The notes: generated from the sequence alone by a model not told the origin. A DNA stretch of 64,000 bases from Gnetum montanum (GCA_015680685.1 MNCI01028444.1:902676-966675), one strand, 5' to 3'; counted from the stretch's first letter, positions 45,421 to 57,599 are shown. Made by a program: numbers and translations.

Positions 45421-46850
45421 CAATTTCTGATCATTTCCATGATGAATTCCTCTTTGCTAGTGTAGTGAATAATCAATCAACTACGGAGACAAACTGGTAT
45501 AGTAGCATTCTTACCTATCTCCTCACCCAACAAATACCACAAGAATTAAACCTTAAGAAGAAACAACAGTTTCTTCACCAAGCCAAGTACTTTATGGAAA
45601 TCAATGGGCAAATTTACAAAGTGTGTCTCGATGGCTTGGTTCATGGTGTGTTCCCAATATAGATCAAGTGCGAGTTCTCCAAGATGCTCATGAGGGTCCT
45701 TGTGGGGGTCATTACACTGGGAGATGAACGACCATCAAGATCCTTTTTGCAAGATATTATTGGCCTACATTATTTTGGGATGCCCATCATTTCGTCCAAT
45801 CTTGTGAGCGCTATCAACATGATGGGGGAATGAGTGCTAGAATGGAAGGTTCGCAACAATGGATTCAACCATTAGAACCCTTCGACATTTGGGGAATTGA
45901 TTTTATGGGGCCAATTACACCAATGTCCAATAGAAAAGCTTATATTATTGTTGTTGTTGATTACCTAACAAAATGGGTAGAAGCAGTTGTTGTTAAGGAT
46001 TATACATCCTCTACGACTACACGATTTGTTCAATAACAAATCATAAAGAGGTTTGGTGTGCTGCGTGCACTTATTTCAGACAATGGTACACACTTCACAT
46101 GTGCAAATTTTTGAAAATTAATGCAATGCTTAGGGGTTGAACACAAACTGACAACATCATACCACCCCTAAGTGAACAGTCAAATCGGAGTCACCAATAG
46201 GGAGATTATGAAAATATTGACAAGAACTGTTAGCAAGTTTAGGTGAGACTGGAGCACTAAACTGACCGATGCTCTTTGGGCATACCGCTTCACATGGAAA
46301 CTCCCTACAGGCTACTCTCTCTATGAATTAGTGTACGGTAAATTACCAATGCTTCCCATTCAAATTGAGCTTCGTACACTATCCACGACATGTGACCTCA
46401 ACCTTGACCTTGATCTAGCATAGAAACAATGGTTAGTAACTCCTAACTTACTAGATCAAAACTGATTAACTGCCTTGTCATTTAATGCATTGCACAAGGC
46501 CTTCAATAAACAACATCATGACCTAAGAATTAGAAAAGTTAAATATTAGCCAGGAGATAAGGTTCTCTACTGGAATCCCACACATGTACCACAACATACT
46601 AAATTTCAAACATTGTGGGAATGACCTTATATTATTTATGCAACTTTCCCTTCAGGGACCATGATAATATACAAACTTGAGAGCCTAGATAAGAAAATTT
46701 TGGTCAACGTGCAACAAACCAAACCTTTTCAGAAGCTTAGAATAGCCAGTACACATGCTACCTCTCTTGGTGGACAACCTTGCTCACTATTTCGGATCTC
46801 CTCCTTCCCACTTAGTCATGGGGGAGACGGCTACCTATGCTAACCATTCT
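45421..46850 (+). pseudogene. Integrase
   Basis: Zinc-finger region about 45690-45830 (HEGPCGGHYTG, FVQSCERYQHDGG). Core: PFDIWGIDFMGPITPMS, LISDNGTHFT, NREIMKILTRTVSKFR and DALWAYRFTWKLPTGYS, so all three catalytic acidic residues (D, D, E) are recognisable. C-terminal block YPGDKVLYWNPTHVP-like (one stop) and a tail to about 46850. Frames are split by stops. Confidence 0.9.
46813..46827 (+). other. Internal polypurine-tract-like site
   Basis: AGTCATGGGGGAGAC at the end of pol closely matches AGTCATGGGGGTA, which abuts the 3' LTR of the related element (reverse of 48506-48518). Confidence 0.5.
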
Positions 46851-47553
46851 AGGCCCTCAGTTCTTTTTGAATTTTTTTTACATATTTTTGTTTTACATGT
46901 TTTTGTTTCACACATTTTTGTTTTACACATTTTTCCAACTTTTCTTATTTTTGTTTTACACCATCTTTCATATTTTTACTATTTGTTTGATTACTTGATT
47001 TACTTTTATTCGTCATCCAATAAGTGCTCATGATGGTGGATTGAATTATATCATATTGATTACTAATGTTTCAATTTTACCTTTGAATTATGATGCTAAT
47101 ATTAAGGTATGGTTCTTTTGGTAAAATAGGCAATGAGTCCACACCGTCCACTCATCCATACAACTCTATGATCTCCTTTGGCTTGGAACTATACAGTCCC
47201 TTTTTTCTAAGTAAACTTTTAATGAATTTTTGGCTAGGTACTTTTCAATCCAAGGAAAGACTCAAAGGATGAAAAGGGTATGACTTCAAGGGGATTCGAT
47301 GCATTTTTGTTGGTCATTCTCTTGGGTGCTTGGATGCTTTTTCTTGGGCTTTCTACCATTCTAACATTGTTCAAAAATTAGAAAGCTGAGTGAATAAAAA
47401 TAAGTCTTTGCATGGTGTTGTTCTCACGCAAAATAAAATAAAATAAAATAAAAAACAACAAAAAAAGAGAGAAAAAGGTGAGAATTCAAAGCACACCCCT
47501 TAGACATAATAAAGCAATATGAGCTACAAGCATTGGAAAGACATGTTACCTAT
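46851..47553 (+). other. 3' untranslated region, truncated
   Basis: T-rich repeats of TTTTTGTTTTACAC (46875-46970), an (AAAAT)n run near 47430, then sequence collinear with the reverse complement of about 49690-50200. It ends abruptly at the LTR boundary 47553/47554. Confidence 0.75.
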
Positions 47554-48505
47554 TGATGAGTGGCGAGGTACCCCTACACTCAACCATACGAAACGAGCAT
47601 AGCACGCGCGATCCGGTCGAACTCCACAGACTAAATGCCTACACGCCCCATGGAACACTTGGGGTTAATCATTCGTTGTCTTCCCATACTTACTTGTAGT
47701 TGTCACGATGTATGGTTAAGTAAGTCCGAGGTATATGATTTTTATGGTCTTTTCTAGTTTTTCTCCTATGCTATTGAGGTGAAGGGTTGAAAAAGCTAAC
47801 TAACTCTAACTAAGGACCTAAGTCTAAATTAACTAGCATCAGCATCCGTTCCCACTTACCGTACACACCCTGAACTATGCAACTGTGGCTACCAAATGCT
47901 AATCGTTACTAGGATCACCACACGTAACGCACATGCTCGAAGTGGTCGTGCTGAGGCACTTAACTAGCCTAAACATGATGAGTAGCCTATTCCTTGACTA
48001 GCCGTACACATCCATAGATGCTCATAATCAAGTCATACTCATCCCGCGTTCTAGGAGTTGAGGGTGAGAGAGACTTATTGTGATGAGCAGCTGATTCCTT
48101 GATTAGCCGTACACATTCATCAATGCTCGTAATCAAGTCATACTCATGCCGCACTAATGCAGGTAATAAATAACATGTAAGAAATAACAGGTAATAAATC
48201 CTATTCCATGCACTGTAAGATTTATCCACAAAGCTCATCTTTATTGTCGTACACAACTTGTGTCCAAGTACAAAGCTACTCGAATAAAGATCCGTTCACT
48301 TGGGGACTCCTACTGCGGGCACATGGAAAATATTCTATCTTTGGAGTGATCAAACTACCAGAGTTTTCCTACTTTTAAGCCTAGGATGGGAAATAAGGGG
48401 AGTGCCACCTCTTATTTATAGATTTGGCGGTGAACCGCGATATCGCGTATGCGACATTGCAGGGGACGACGCCATATCGTGGCTTGTGCATATCGCATCT
48501 CATCA
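47554..48505 (-). repeat. 3' LTR, gatatcgc-type U3
   Basis: 952 bp. Reversed TATA box at 48413-48420. The U3 end (48430-48500) has GCGATATCGCG and GCCATATCGTGG palindromes. A segment beginning TGATGAG(T/C)AGC is duplicated with a 105-bp period (47976 and 48081); the duplication is shared with the solo LTR at 62188-63163. Confidence 0.92.
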
Positions 48506-48518
48506 TACCCCCATGACT
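48506..48518 (-). other. Polypurine tract
   Basis: The minus strand reads AGTCATGGGGGTA before the LTR start TGATGAGATGC. Confidence 0.8.
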
Positions 48519-50402
48519 GAATGAAAACTCGTCCTTGAGTTCCTTACAATAATATCGGGAAGGTATGGAATTATTGAGGGGAATGGAACTAATGGGATGA
48601 CATGTGAACGGATCATTATTACAAGACTTGACAAAACTGGTGTTCATGACAACAAGGGTGAACACCTTATTACAATGACATCAAGCCTTAGTTGGCAGCT
48701 GACAAAGAGAGAGAGAGAGAAGTGTTGCTATTGCCAACCCCAAGATTGCGCCTTTGTTGTCCATCTGTAAGCGCTTCATCGATCTTGCTCCTTGCATCGT
48801 TGCTTCTAGCACGGCTCCACTCCAAGTGTTTTCTCCAAATCCAATCCGTTGTTTGTATGATCGCCATCTACACACACAACACAATCTTAATTAGCAAGGG
48901 AAAATGAATCATCATGTAATTGATACCTTGCTTCGGTGTAAATTCATTGGCTAGGTTGTGGTATGGCTGATACGGATCTGGGAATATATTGATGATGACT
49001 ACCGAAGGTGTAGGGGTTAGGAAGAAAATAAAAAATTTTGGGGCTAGGAGAAAATTGAGAAAATCAGGTCCCATACTCCCATGACTAATCGTGAACCTCC
49101 GGTAGCGTTAGAATGGAGAAGGAAAAGGAGTAAGAAAGATAGATAAAAAGGGACAACTATGGCATCGATGAAATGGATATCAAGATGGAAATGAACAAAA
49201 TAAAATTAATTGCAAAATGTTAGGGAAAAGAAGTTAACGGATGCTCCAAATAGGAATCTCATGCCCTGACAAACCCACATTCAAAGAGTTCATAGGCTCT
49301 AGGAATGTCATTTGGAACAAGAGTTAAAGTCTTAACCATAAGCATTTACCAAAAAAAAAACAATGCATCAACCAAAATATATACACTAATGATACAACCG
49401 GAAATGAGGTGAACAATGGAGAGAAGGGTGGAGAGAAGAGAACGGAATGGAATCCCAAGAACAAGGTGGTGTACAGCCCCTTGTGTGTTGCATGATTAAT
49501 GTGACTTGGCAAGTCTCATTCCAACTCTGACCTCAAACCAACCACATCCAGTGACTTCACATCAATGCATTCGGCTAAACCATCCAGTTGGATAACAAGA
49601 ATGCCTTCCCCAAGAGTCACCACCATTCTGATGAAACAAAGGAGAGAATGGGAAGTGAGAAGGGCCTTAGTTAGAGGGAACATTTTTAGTTCAATAACCA
49701 GTGCTTGTAGCCCAAGCTCATTCGTCTAAGGGGTGTGCTTTGAATTCTCACTTTTTTTTTTGTGTTTTGTGTTTTTATGCGTGAGAATCACACCATGCAA
49801 AGACTTGATTATTTTTATTGTATCAGCTTCCAATAGTTGGGTAACATCGGAATGGTAAGAAAACTCAAGAAGAAAACATCCAAGCACCCAAGAGAATGAC
49901 TAACACAAAAGCATCAAGTTTGCTTGAAGTCACACCCTTTTCAATCCTTGAGTCTTTCCTTAGTTTGAGACATACCCAGTCACCGATTCGTTTAAGTTCT
50001 TATTAGAAGGGGACTGTACATTTCAAAGCCGAGAGAGACCATAGAAACTGGTGGATGGATGGATGAACTGGTCTCATTGCCTGCCATATCAGAAGAAACA
50101 TACCTTAGTATCAACATTCTGACTTAAAGGTAAAAAACCAAACACTAGCAATCAATATGAAAATAGTCCCCCCCATCATTCCGAACACTTATTATGGGAC
50201 AAACTTACAAGGTGGATCACACACACACACACACAAAATGGAAAAAGTATAACGATGTTGTAAAACAAAAATTAGAAAAGCTAAAGAAATTTGTAAAACA
50301 AAAATGTGTAAAACAAAAATCGAAAAAGAACTGAGGGCCCCATATGGTTAGCATAGGTGGCCATCTTCCCCATGACTGAGTTGTAAGGGAGAGATCCAAA
50401 AT
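48519..50402 (-). other. 3' untranslated region
   Basis: Non-coding. It contains a (GA)n run at 48707-48721, a (CA)n run at 50219-50236, and sequence collinear with 46850-47553 of the relative. The 3' ORF seen in the 12.1-kb element has no counterpart here. Confidence 0.7.
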
Positions 50403-51240
50403 AATGAGCGCCTGTTTGAATTTCTAAGAAGTGTCCAAATTCTCCCAATTGATGATCTTAGATTAAGGGTTGGAAGTTGGCGACGCTCATATTCCAATGT
50501 GTCTATGCCTTCATTGTTGCCATGGTTTTTCTTCTCAGTTCGTTCCATGCATATTTGTCTGCTCCTTCGAGTAGCTATCAACCACAGGGTGTCTACTACT
50601 GGTTGTGTGGTTGCTACATACAGGCATCTTTGTTTCAATGTTTCAAGGGCACACCTGTTACATGGAGGCATTTCCTCCATGTCATCACCCGATGAATCAC
50701 GGTATGTGATGCATGGAACTATCCTCTTGTTGATCTTTCCACAAATGCTTATCTTAGAAATTTTCAAGGCAAGATCGCGGATCCTAAGGCATGCATCTAC
50801 TATACTAAGCCATGCCCTTCCCATTATAATTGGGAAGTCCCCTTCGTTGTTGTTCACTTCAATCACTAGAAAATCAGCTGGGTAAGACCAACCACACACA
50901 GTGGTAATGATGTCCTCCACCAATCCCAAGGGAATGGTAATGGACTGGTCTGCTAGCTCTAGTTGAATGTTAAGTTGGGGTAGGTTCCAGGCATGATACA
51001 TCTCTCGTGAAATTAAGTTGACTCCAGAACCTGAGTCAAGAAGAGCCCTATGTGGTTTGTTCCCGACAATCTGTAAATAGATTAACGGACTCCCAAGGTT
51101 ACTTAGTTTCCTGGGAAGGTGGCCTACCTTAATCCAGTCGGTTACAGTATGCGTTAAGCTCTGATTTTGGATGGAAGGGTGCTCCGAAGTGTTAGATGGT
51201 GATGGAGGAGTGTATATGGGCCCAATCGCTTGTTGTTATG
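50403..51240 (-). pseudogene. Protease
   Basis: The active-site loop ALLDSGSGVNLIS is intact (reverse of 51008-51046). An open frame follows to 50348: IPLGLVEDIITTVCGW, FPIIMGRAWLSIVDA and VPCITYRDS. It is the best preserved protease in the window. Near 50403-50415 the frame jumps into the sequence that follows integrase in the relative (SLFWISPLQLSHG). Confidence 0.87.
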
Positions 51241-53662
51241 AGAGTTTGTCTAGGCTTTTGGTTTTGAAGAAGGGTCTTCTCTTTTTACAGTTGTCAGAAC
51301 CAGCAGTAGGTTAGATATTTACAGCTCTCGCAGCGTGATGTTGCTGTGGTTGAGGAGGAAGTTTCCCTTGCATTGTTGAAGCAGGAGGTGTTATGGGAAC
51401 TACTTGTGGTGGAAGAGGTGCAGATGGATTAGGAGGATGGTGTGGGTATGGAGTGTCTCCTGGAGGAGAAGGAGTCCTTATGAAGTACTCCCAAACTTGG
51501 TAGTGACAGTTGGGGGTTGTGTGACTCATAGAGTCACTTGGAGAAATCAGCTGCTGCACATAATATCCATAAGGGTCAGGCTGTCGGTAAGGGTACTGAT
51601 GTTTCGGCGATGGCATCCCCCATGACTGTGGGTATTGCCACTACTGATGTTGTCCGATGGGCTGTGGTGGAGGTCCACTTGGATAATACGTTAAGGGTTG
51701 GTGGAACTACCTTGGGTTACCTTGTGGATAAGGTAACCTTTGGGGTGTTTGCCGTTGGTTGAATCTTGGATTAAGCGCATACACCCCAGACTCCTGTAGA
51801 TGTGAGATGATGAGGCAACATCCCTTAGGATGGTCATAATGGTAGATGTCACATCCACCATCATCATCTGTGTCAAAGTCCACAGCCACATCGGAGTTAG
51901 TGATTTTCCCCTTACCCTTGTTATGTGTAGGGCTTAAATCTCTCCACTTTTTCTTACCTTTGTCACTACTTTATTCAACCTTAGACTCTTCTACAATTTT
52001 TAAGACAGTTTCAATTTTAGAGTCTAAGGAACTCCATACGTCATCTACCTTAGCTGCTATTTTTGTTGTGAGCTTTTGAAGCGGCAAAGTCTTTCTATTC
52101 ACCAACTCTTTGATTGGTGACTCATCCTCTTCATCACAAAATTTCACTCCCTTCTTTTAAAGAGAGGGATCACGGTTGTACTCTTTTGCAATTTTCCTTT
52201 TTCATAGCTCACCTTCTTCTTTTGCTACTTCTTCCAACAAGCTATGTATTTCATGGGCTCTAAGTTGTGAGAGTCTCCCTTGGGCATAAGTTCCAAGGGT
52301 TCTTCTAGTTTCATGCCTTAGCCCATCCACGATGTCGTGAAGTTGATCCCTTTGAGCATACCCATGGCTCAGGCAATGATGTAACAATGTGTAGTAGTAG
52401 GCCATGGCAGCATCCAAGGGTTCATATGTACCTTGTTTCCAACATTCGATTTGCTTACACAAATTGGACACTTTGGAGTACGTTTGATATTTTTCGTTGA
52501 ACAGTTCTAGCATCGTACTCCACCTCCTGATGGTTTCCAGTTCTAAGGACTGGTACCAGCTCTCTGCTTCTTTAGTGAGTGTCCTTGGAAACAACTTAAG
52601 TTTTTGCCACTCATTTTCTATATTCTACAAGGCACAGGCATCGTGGAATGCCCGTAAATGATTTTACAGATCAGCATTGTATCCCCCTTCAAATTATGGG
52701 ATGTCGTTCATGTCTAATCGTTTGATCCGACTATCTTTTAAATGCCTTGTTGAAATCCTAACTGCCTCCATTATGTCAAGCATACTTTAGGTTGCGAGTA
52801 GGGGCTCATCATGATCATCTCTTTCATGATTCTTGTGATGTCTGCATTATTCACTACTCTCCCTATGTCCTTGCCCTTGTCCTATCTCTCGACTTTCCCA
52901 TCGAGGTCTCTCATTTTTCTTACCTTTATCCTCATCTTTATGTTCATGGTGGCTATGCCCAAATGTGGAAGAAGAGGGTGAGTGATGAGATGAAGGAGAA
53001 GAAGAAGGGGAACCATCGCCATGAAAATGTTTCTTACCTTCTCTTCAGCTGCTACGGCCCCGATCATGGTGATGATCTAAGTGCCCGTCCTTAGCATAAG
53101 TGGTTGTTCCCTCTGTGAACAGTTGGTGTTCACGGGCATCAGAACCAGGGATATGTATCATTGATCGTAGATTCTGATACCCAACCTCTTCACCATTGTT
53201 AGGAGGGGGAACATCATTTGTTAAAGAACCCGTGATAAGGGGTTCCTCATCTTCTATTTCGCTAAGGACATGCGAGACCTTGCCCTTCAACAGTGCATGT
53301 TGACTCTCCTACCATAAGTCCCTCATACGTTGGGCATCTGTGGGATAATAATCCCTCATGTCAAAATCTTTTGCAAAATATGCAGCAAATAGCTCTTGCA
53401 TGCCAATCTGTGCCAAGGCACGGAAAAGCATGGGAGAGATTGATCGGTCTGGGGGTAACACAATGTTACCTTGCAAATCTCTCCACCGCAGCTGTTCGTC
53501 TTGATGGAGAATAAAAGTAAAATTAGGGATATACTCATCGGGATGAGTATATGTCATCTTATATTGTTTAAGACTTGGCTGATTTTGGTTATGTGTTTTA
53601 TGTTGCCGGTTGTCTCGTGTATGATCCTTAGGTGATGAGTTGCTCTTATGAGAAGAAGGCAT
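51241..53662 (-). pseudogene. gag
   Basis: Start ATG at 53662. N-terminal block to 53309 (IHPDEY-like THPDEYIPNFTFIL, RWRDLQGNIVLPPD). An open 130-codon capsid stretch at 52594-52202 contains ESWYQSLELETIRRWS, QIECWKQGTYEPLDAAM and LHDIVDGLRHETRRTL. Then a Lys-rich stretch and a finger region near 51830 (DGGCDIYHYDHPKGCC). Finally a Pro/Tyr/Gln-rich C-terminus (51616-51311). A few stops and shifts separate these blocks. Confidence 0.88.
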
Positions 53663-53782
53663 TTTTATCGGTATGCTATTTCATCGTTATATAATTTTTG
53701 TCTTGATTAACCCAAAGGTTCGTTAAGGCTCACAACGATGTGAGTGATATCCCTTATGTTCTATTCAGCACACAAACACTTA

Positions 53783-53802
53783 GTCCCCGACAACGGGGCC
53801 AA
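53783..53802 (-). other. Primer-binding site, tRNA-Asp type
   Basis: The minus strand reads TTGGCCCCGTTGTCGGGGAC. It is the best preserved copy in the window and close to the Athila consensus TGGCGCCGTTGCCGGGGA. Confidence 0.85.
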
Positions 53803-54559
53803 TGATGAGTGGCTAGGTACCCCTACACTCAACCATACGAAACGAGCATAGCACGCGTGATCCGGTCGAACTCCGCAAACTAAATGCCTACACGCCCCAT
53901 GGAACACTTGGGGTTAATCATTCGTTGTCTTCCCANNNNNNNNNNNNNNNNNNNNNNNNNNNNNNNNNNNNNNNNNNNNNNNNNNNNNNNNNNNNNNNNN
54001 NNNNNNNNNNNNNNNNNNNNNNNNNNNNNNNNNNNNNNNNNNNNNNNNNNNNNNNNNNNNNNNNNNNNNNNNNNNNNNNNNNNNNNNNNNNNNNNNNNNN
54101 NNNNNNNNNNNNNNNNNNNNNNNNNNNNNNNNNNNNNNNNNNNNNNNNNNNNNNNNNNNNNNNNNNNNNNNNNNNNNNNNNNNNNNNNNNNNNNNNNNNN
54201 NNNNNNNNNNNNNNNNNNNNTAATAAATAACAAGTAGGAAATGACATGTAATAAATAACAAATAATAAATCCTATTCCATGCACTACAAGGTTTATCCAC
54301 AAAGCTCGTCTTTATTGTCGTACACAACTTGCGTTCAGGTACAAAGCTGCTCAAATAAAGATCCGTTCACTTGGGGACTCCTACTGTGGGCACATGGAAA
54401 ATATTCTATCTCTGGAGTGATCAAACTGCCATAGTTTCCCTACTTTAAGCCTAGGATGGGAAATAAGGGGAGTGCCGCCTCTTATTTATAGATTTTGCGA
54501 CGAACCGCGATATCGCGTACGCGACATCGCAGGGGATGACGCGATATCGTGTCTCATCA
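53803..54559 (-). repeat. 5' LTR with assembly gap
   Basis: Starts TGATGAGTGGC and ends GTCTCATCA. Positions 53936-54220 are N. Reversed TATA box at 54483-54490 and GATATCGC palindromes at 54508-54550. Confidence 0.88.
53936..54220. other. Assembly gap, 285 N
   Basis: The flanking bases match 47686 and 48164 of the paired LTR, which are about 477 bp apart, so the N count is probably a placeholder or underestimate. Translations across it are meaningless. Confidence 0.9.
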
Positions 54560-54958
54560 ATCAACAACATATACCATCTTGCATTTTGAAGAACTCTTTG
54601 TCCCTTTTATGAAGCTCTTGGTTCCCTCCCTTGAAACCCTTGAGTATTGAGCATTCCTTTGCTCAATAAGAGATACTTGTGAACTCCTTTTCTCATTGAT
54701 CTCTACTTCATTAGATCCTTCATCTTCCTTCCCTTCTTAATGGCTAGAAGATATTCTATTAATTTGTCTCAAAATATTTTCCATGTTAGTCTTGAATTTC
54801 TCCATATCCCTTTTTGATGTTTCTGCAAAATGATGGTGCTTGTGGAGCTTTACTTTGGAAAAAACTTCTTGCATTTCTACCATAAAAGCTTTAAAGGAGT
54901 CCTTAAACTCTTAAAGCTCTTGTCTAAGCTCTTGATATGTCTTCTTCTTTGGAGCCAT
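54560..54958 (-). pseudogene. gag N-terminus
   Basis: From ATG at 54958: MAPKKKTYQELRQEL, stop, EFKDSFKAFMVEMQEVF, then KHHHFAETSKRDMEKFK and a second stop near 54740. Charged and helical, consistent with a retroelement gag N-terminus; the family is inferred from context. Confidence 0.55.
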
Positions 54959-55073
54959 ACCTAAAGCAATAAGAATGATATCCAAAAGAAAATACACAAA
55001 TATCCATAACGATGTTTCTTTCATTCAAAGAAAACACCAAGCTTCAACTTAAAAGTATGGGAATCTCCAAACC

Positions 55074-55088
55074 TTGGCTTTGATACCA
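55074..55088 (-). other. Primer-binding site, initiator tRNA-Met type
   Basis: The minus strand reads TGGTATCAAAGCCAA, six bases inside the LTR boundary. This is one substitution from the common TGGTATCAGAGC. Confidence 0.75.
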
Positions 55089-55094
55089 ATTTGG

Positions 55095-56062
55095 TGTAGG
55101 GGTTTGCACCATAATAGAGCCCAATAGGACCCAATCCACAACTTCCAAGCAGATTTAGCTTAGGAAGTAAGAACAACACAATAAAATAGAGAAAATAATA
55201 CTTAGATTAAGAAATTTCTCAAATACATAGAAAATACATTAAATATGAGGGGCCAAGCTCAACTCACAACTCTCCCAAGGATCTTAGAGGCCACACTTGT
55301 TCCCTTTTAATCCTCAATTCCTCACAATAGAGCCCAAGCTCAAGACAAGACACTTATAAGAGATTCTCCTAATCTCTCTCAAGTGCTCTCCCTTGCCTCT
55401 CACTCAACTTCCTTGCACAAGCTATCTTCTAGCACAAGATCTCTTCCCTCAACAGCTCTCTCTCTTTCCCTATATTGGGATGTTTGACCTTCAGTGTTTG
55501 CACTTTGGCCCTTGGCACTTCGGCACCAACAATAAGGAATTACATTAATATTTATAAGCAACTGGAAGGTAAAAATCCTAGAAACCTTTCCTGAACTCAA
55601 CTTGAGGTTCTCCAACTATTTTCCAAGTCTTCTCACCTTCTCCCTAGCTATTTCCATCTATCTTTGGCTATTTCCATCTTGCTTTGGTTGTTTCCCAAAT
55701 TGAAATGGATGTTTTTAGAAGTTTCCCCATGCATCTGGGTCGTCTTTGGCTTCATGTAGATGTCTACTGTGAAAGCCTTGCTTTTTAGAAAGACATCTAC
55801 TATTTTTGAAAGACATCTTCTATGGGCTAGAGATGTCTCTTTTGAAGGTGCCAAAAATAAAAGTGCTCATTTTGATGTTGGAAGCTTCTGGATGCCTCCA
55901 AACAAGTGCCCATAGATCCTGAAACCTCCTACACTCATCAAAGTGAGCCAAAAACACCTCCAAACATGCCAAAATATCCAAGAATTATCCTCAACAAAAT
56001 CAACACAAAAAGACACATAGTATGTAGGGTAGAGCAAGGGGATTAGAAGAGGTTCCCCTACA
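55095..56062 (-). repeat. LTR with TGTAGGGG...CCCCTACA ends
   Basis: 968 bp, inverted 8-bp termini TGTAGGGG and CCCCTACA. Unrelated to the other LTR families here. Confidence 0.8.
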
Positions 56063-57299
56063 TCAATAAAATATCAATGTAAATTCAAATTAAAATAGGC
56101 CCAAAATAACAAAAATTTAACAAAATCTTAGCTTAATAATAAAAATAATAAGATAATGAAAGACAACAACGAGGAAGAGTACAAAATCCACAACAATGTA
56201 TAATAGCCTCAAGAAAAGAACAATGAAATAAGCCTTCTTACATACCCTCCATAACCTTTTGTAATCTTTTTCTTTAGCTTTCTACTCCCTCCAAAATGCC
56301 TAAAACCTCTTATCTCCTTGCCACAAATGCATGTGCCTAAAGCCTTTCATGAGTGATAATGAAATGTAATGAAAGAGTAAGAGCATATTTATTGAAAGTG
56401 CGGTTCAAAAGTACCACTACACATTGCCTTGGTGTGTGTCTATGTGCATGACATCTTTTTCACCACTAAACATATTACAACTTTTGTTTAACATGAAATG
56501 CAACAAAAGCCTTCTTCACAAGAGCAAGAAATAAGGATTAGTGGAGGATGGTAGGAGGGCAATGTGGATGGTGGTGTGGGAAGGGGTTATACTTGGTTTT
56601 TGTGATTTTGAAAAAAATTAATTTTTTGCATAAAACAAAATGTTGTAAGTCCAATTTTGGTGACCCAAGTGTTAAATCTAACATTTTTTAATGCCCTAGA
56701 TGTATTGGTAAGGTTAAATTCTAGGTAAAACATCATCCTAAGTGACTTATTTAATAAATATACCTTATGAGATATTTAGTTTAAATTAAAAACTAGCTCA
56801 GAATTGCATTTTGATTACAACAACTAATAGGATTAAGTTCCTAAATGCTCCATGAATAAAGTGTTATAGCATCATATGTGTATAATAAAATGTAATATGC
56901 ATAGTCAAGTGTGTATAATATAGGAAGAAATATTCATAATCCAATATTTATAAAAGTTGAATCATTAACAAAAGAAAAAAATTATAGGGGCAATTGGATT
57001 TCAACATTCAACTATAAAATATATAAAAGATCTATGATAGAGCATCAATAGCAATAATAAGTAATAATATAATACTTTAACAAAATACTTCAACAAGTAT
57101 ATTGTATTCACTTAAGTAAGGTAATAATGTAATCATATTATTTAGTTCATGAAATTAAAAATAACATATTGAAGTGCATCTAACAATATTAACTTAAATA
57201 ATTAAAACTATGTATTAAATTAAGTAAACACATGTAGAATTTAAGGTTGTGACAACAAAGTTATGAGGTGTTGTTCTAGAGAAACAATTAGGATGTTGG
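56063..57299. other. AT-rich intergenic sequence
   Basis: Nothing recognisable: no long frame, and no LTR or SINE signature. Confidence 0.4.
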
Positions 57300-57470
57300 A
57301 CAAACGAAAATAATTTACGTACTAATCTCACAAGTAGGATTTGTAGGTAAGATATGCCTTTTGGTCAAGTTGTGGGTTCAATTTTGGTGAGAAATATTAA
57401 GTTATAAATTTCTAATTTGACTATATGTCTTGCAGGTAAATATTGTTAAAAATATGTTTCAAGTTCTAAT
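57300..57470 (+). mobile_element. tRNA-derived SINE remnant
   Basis: A-box region TTTGTAGGTAAGATATG, B box TGGGTTCAATTTTGG (57372-57386), then TATAAATTTCTAATTTGAC and CTTGCAGGTAAATATTG, matching the 3' part at 31270-31310. Confidence 0.6.
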
Positions 57471-57599
57471 ATCCAAGCTCTTGGACACTATTCTTGAGTC
57501 CATACTTGGAAGGTAAGCTGAAGATGTTATCACATACCATCTCATCACTATAAAATCTTTTTGATAGATCAAAAGATCCACACAAGAAAACATATGTAT

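Larger units (their letters stand above)
39395..47553 (+). mobile_element. Athila-type element lacking its 3' LTR
   Basis: 5' LTR, tRNA-Asp-type primer site, gag, protease, RT, RNase H and integrase follow in order. The 3' untranslated part stops at 47553, where the LTR of an oppositely oriented relative begins. No 3' LTR of its own is found. The pol residues are better conserved than in the 17.9-30.0 kb element, but the frames are broken by many stops. Confidence 0.88.
47554..54559 (-). mobile_element. Athila-type element without RT-integrase, 7.0 kb
   Basis: LTRs at 47554-48505 and 53803-54559, polypurine tract at 48506, primer site at 53783-53802. Minus-strand gag and protease are followed directly by the 3' untranslated region: RT, RNase H and integrase are deleted. 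The flanks CCTAT (left) and ATCAA (right) do not match, so there is no target duplication. The left flank is the truncated end of the plus-strand relative. The right flank is gag of a different element. Confidence 0.9.
54560..56062 (-). mobile_element. 5' end of a second Ty3/Gypsy-type element
   Basis: Minus-strand LTR (55095-56062), Met-type primer site and gag start. It is cut off at 54559/54560 by the LTR of the 47.5-54.6 kb element. Its pol and 3' LTR are not in the window. Confidence 0.75.

Noticed and set aside
53880-54354. Several open frames across the N run
   Set aside because: They exist only because N codons are not stops.
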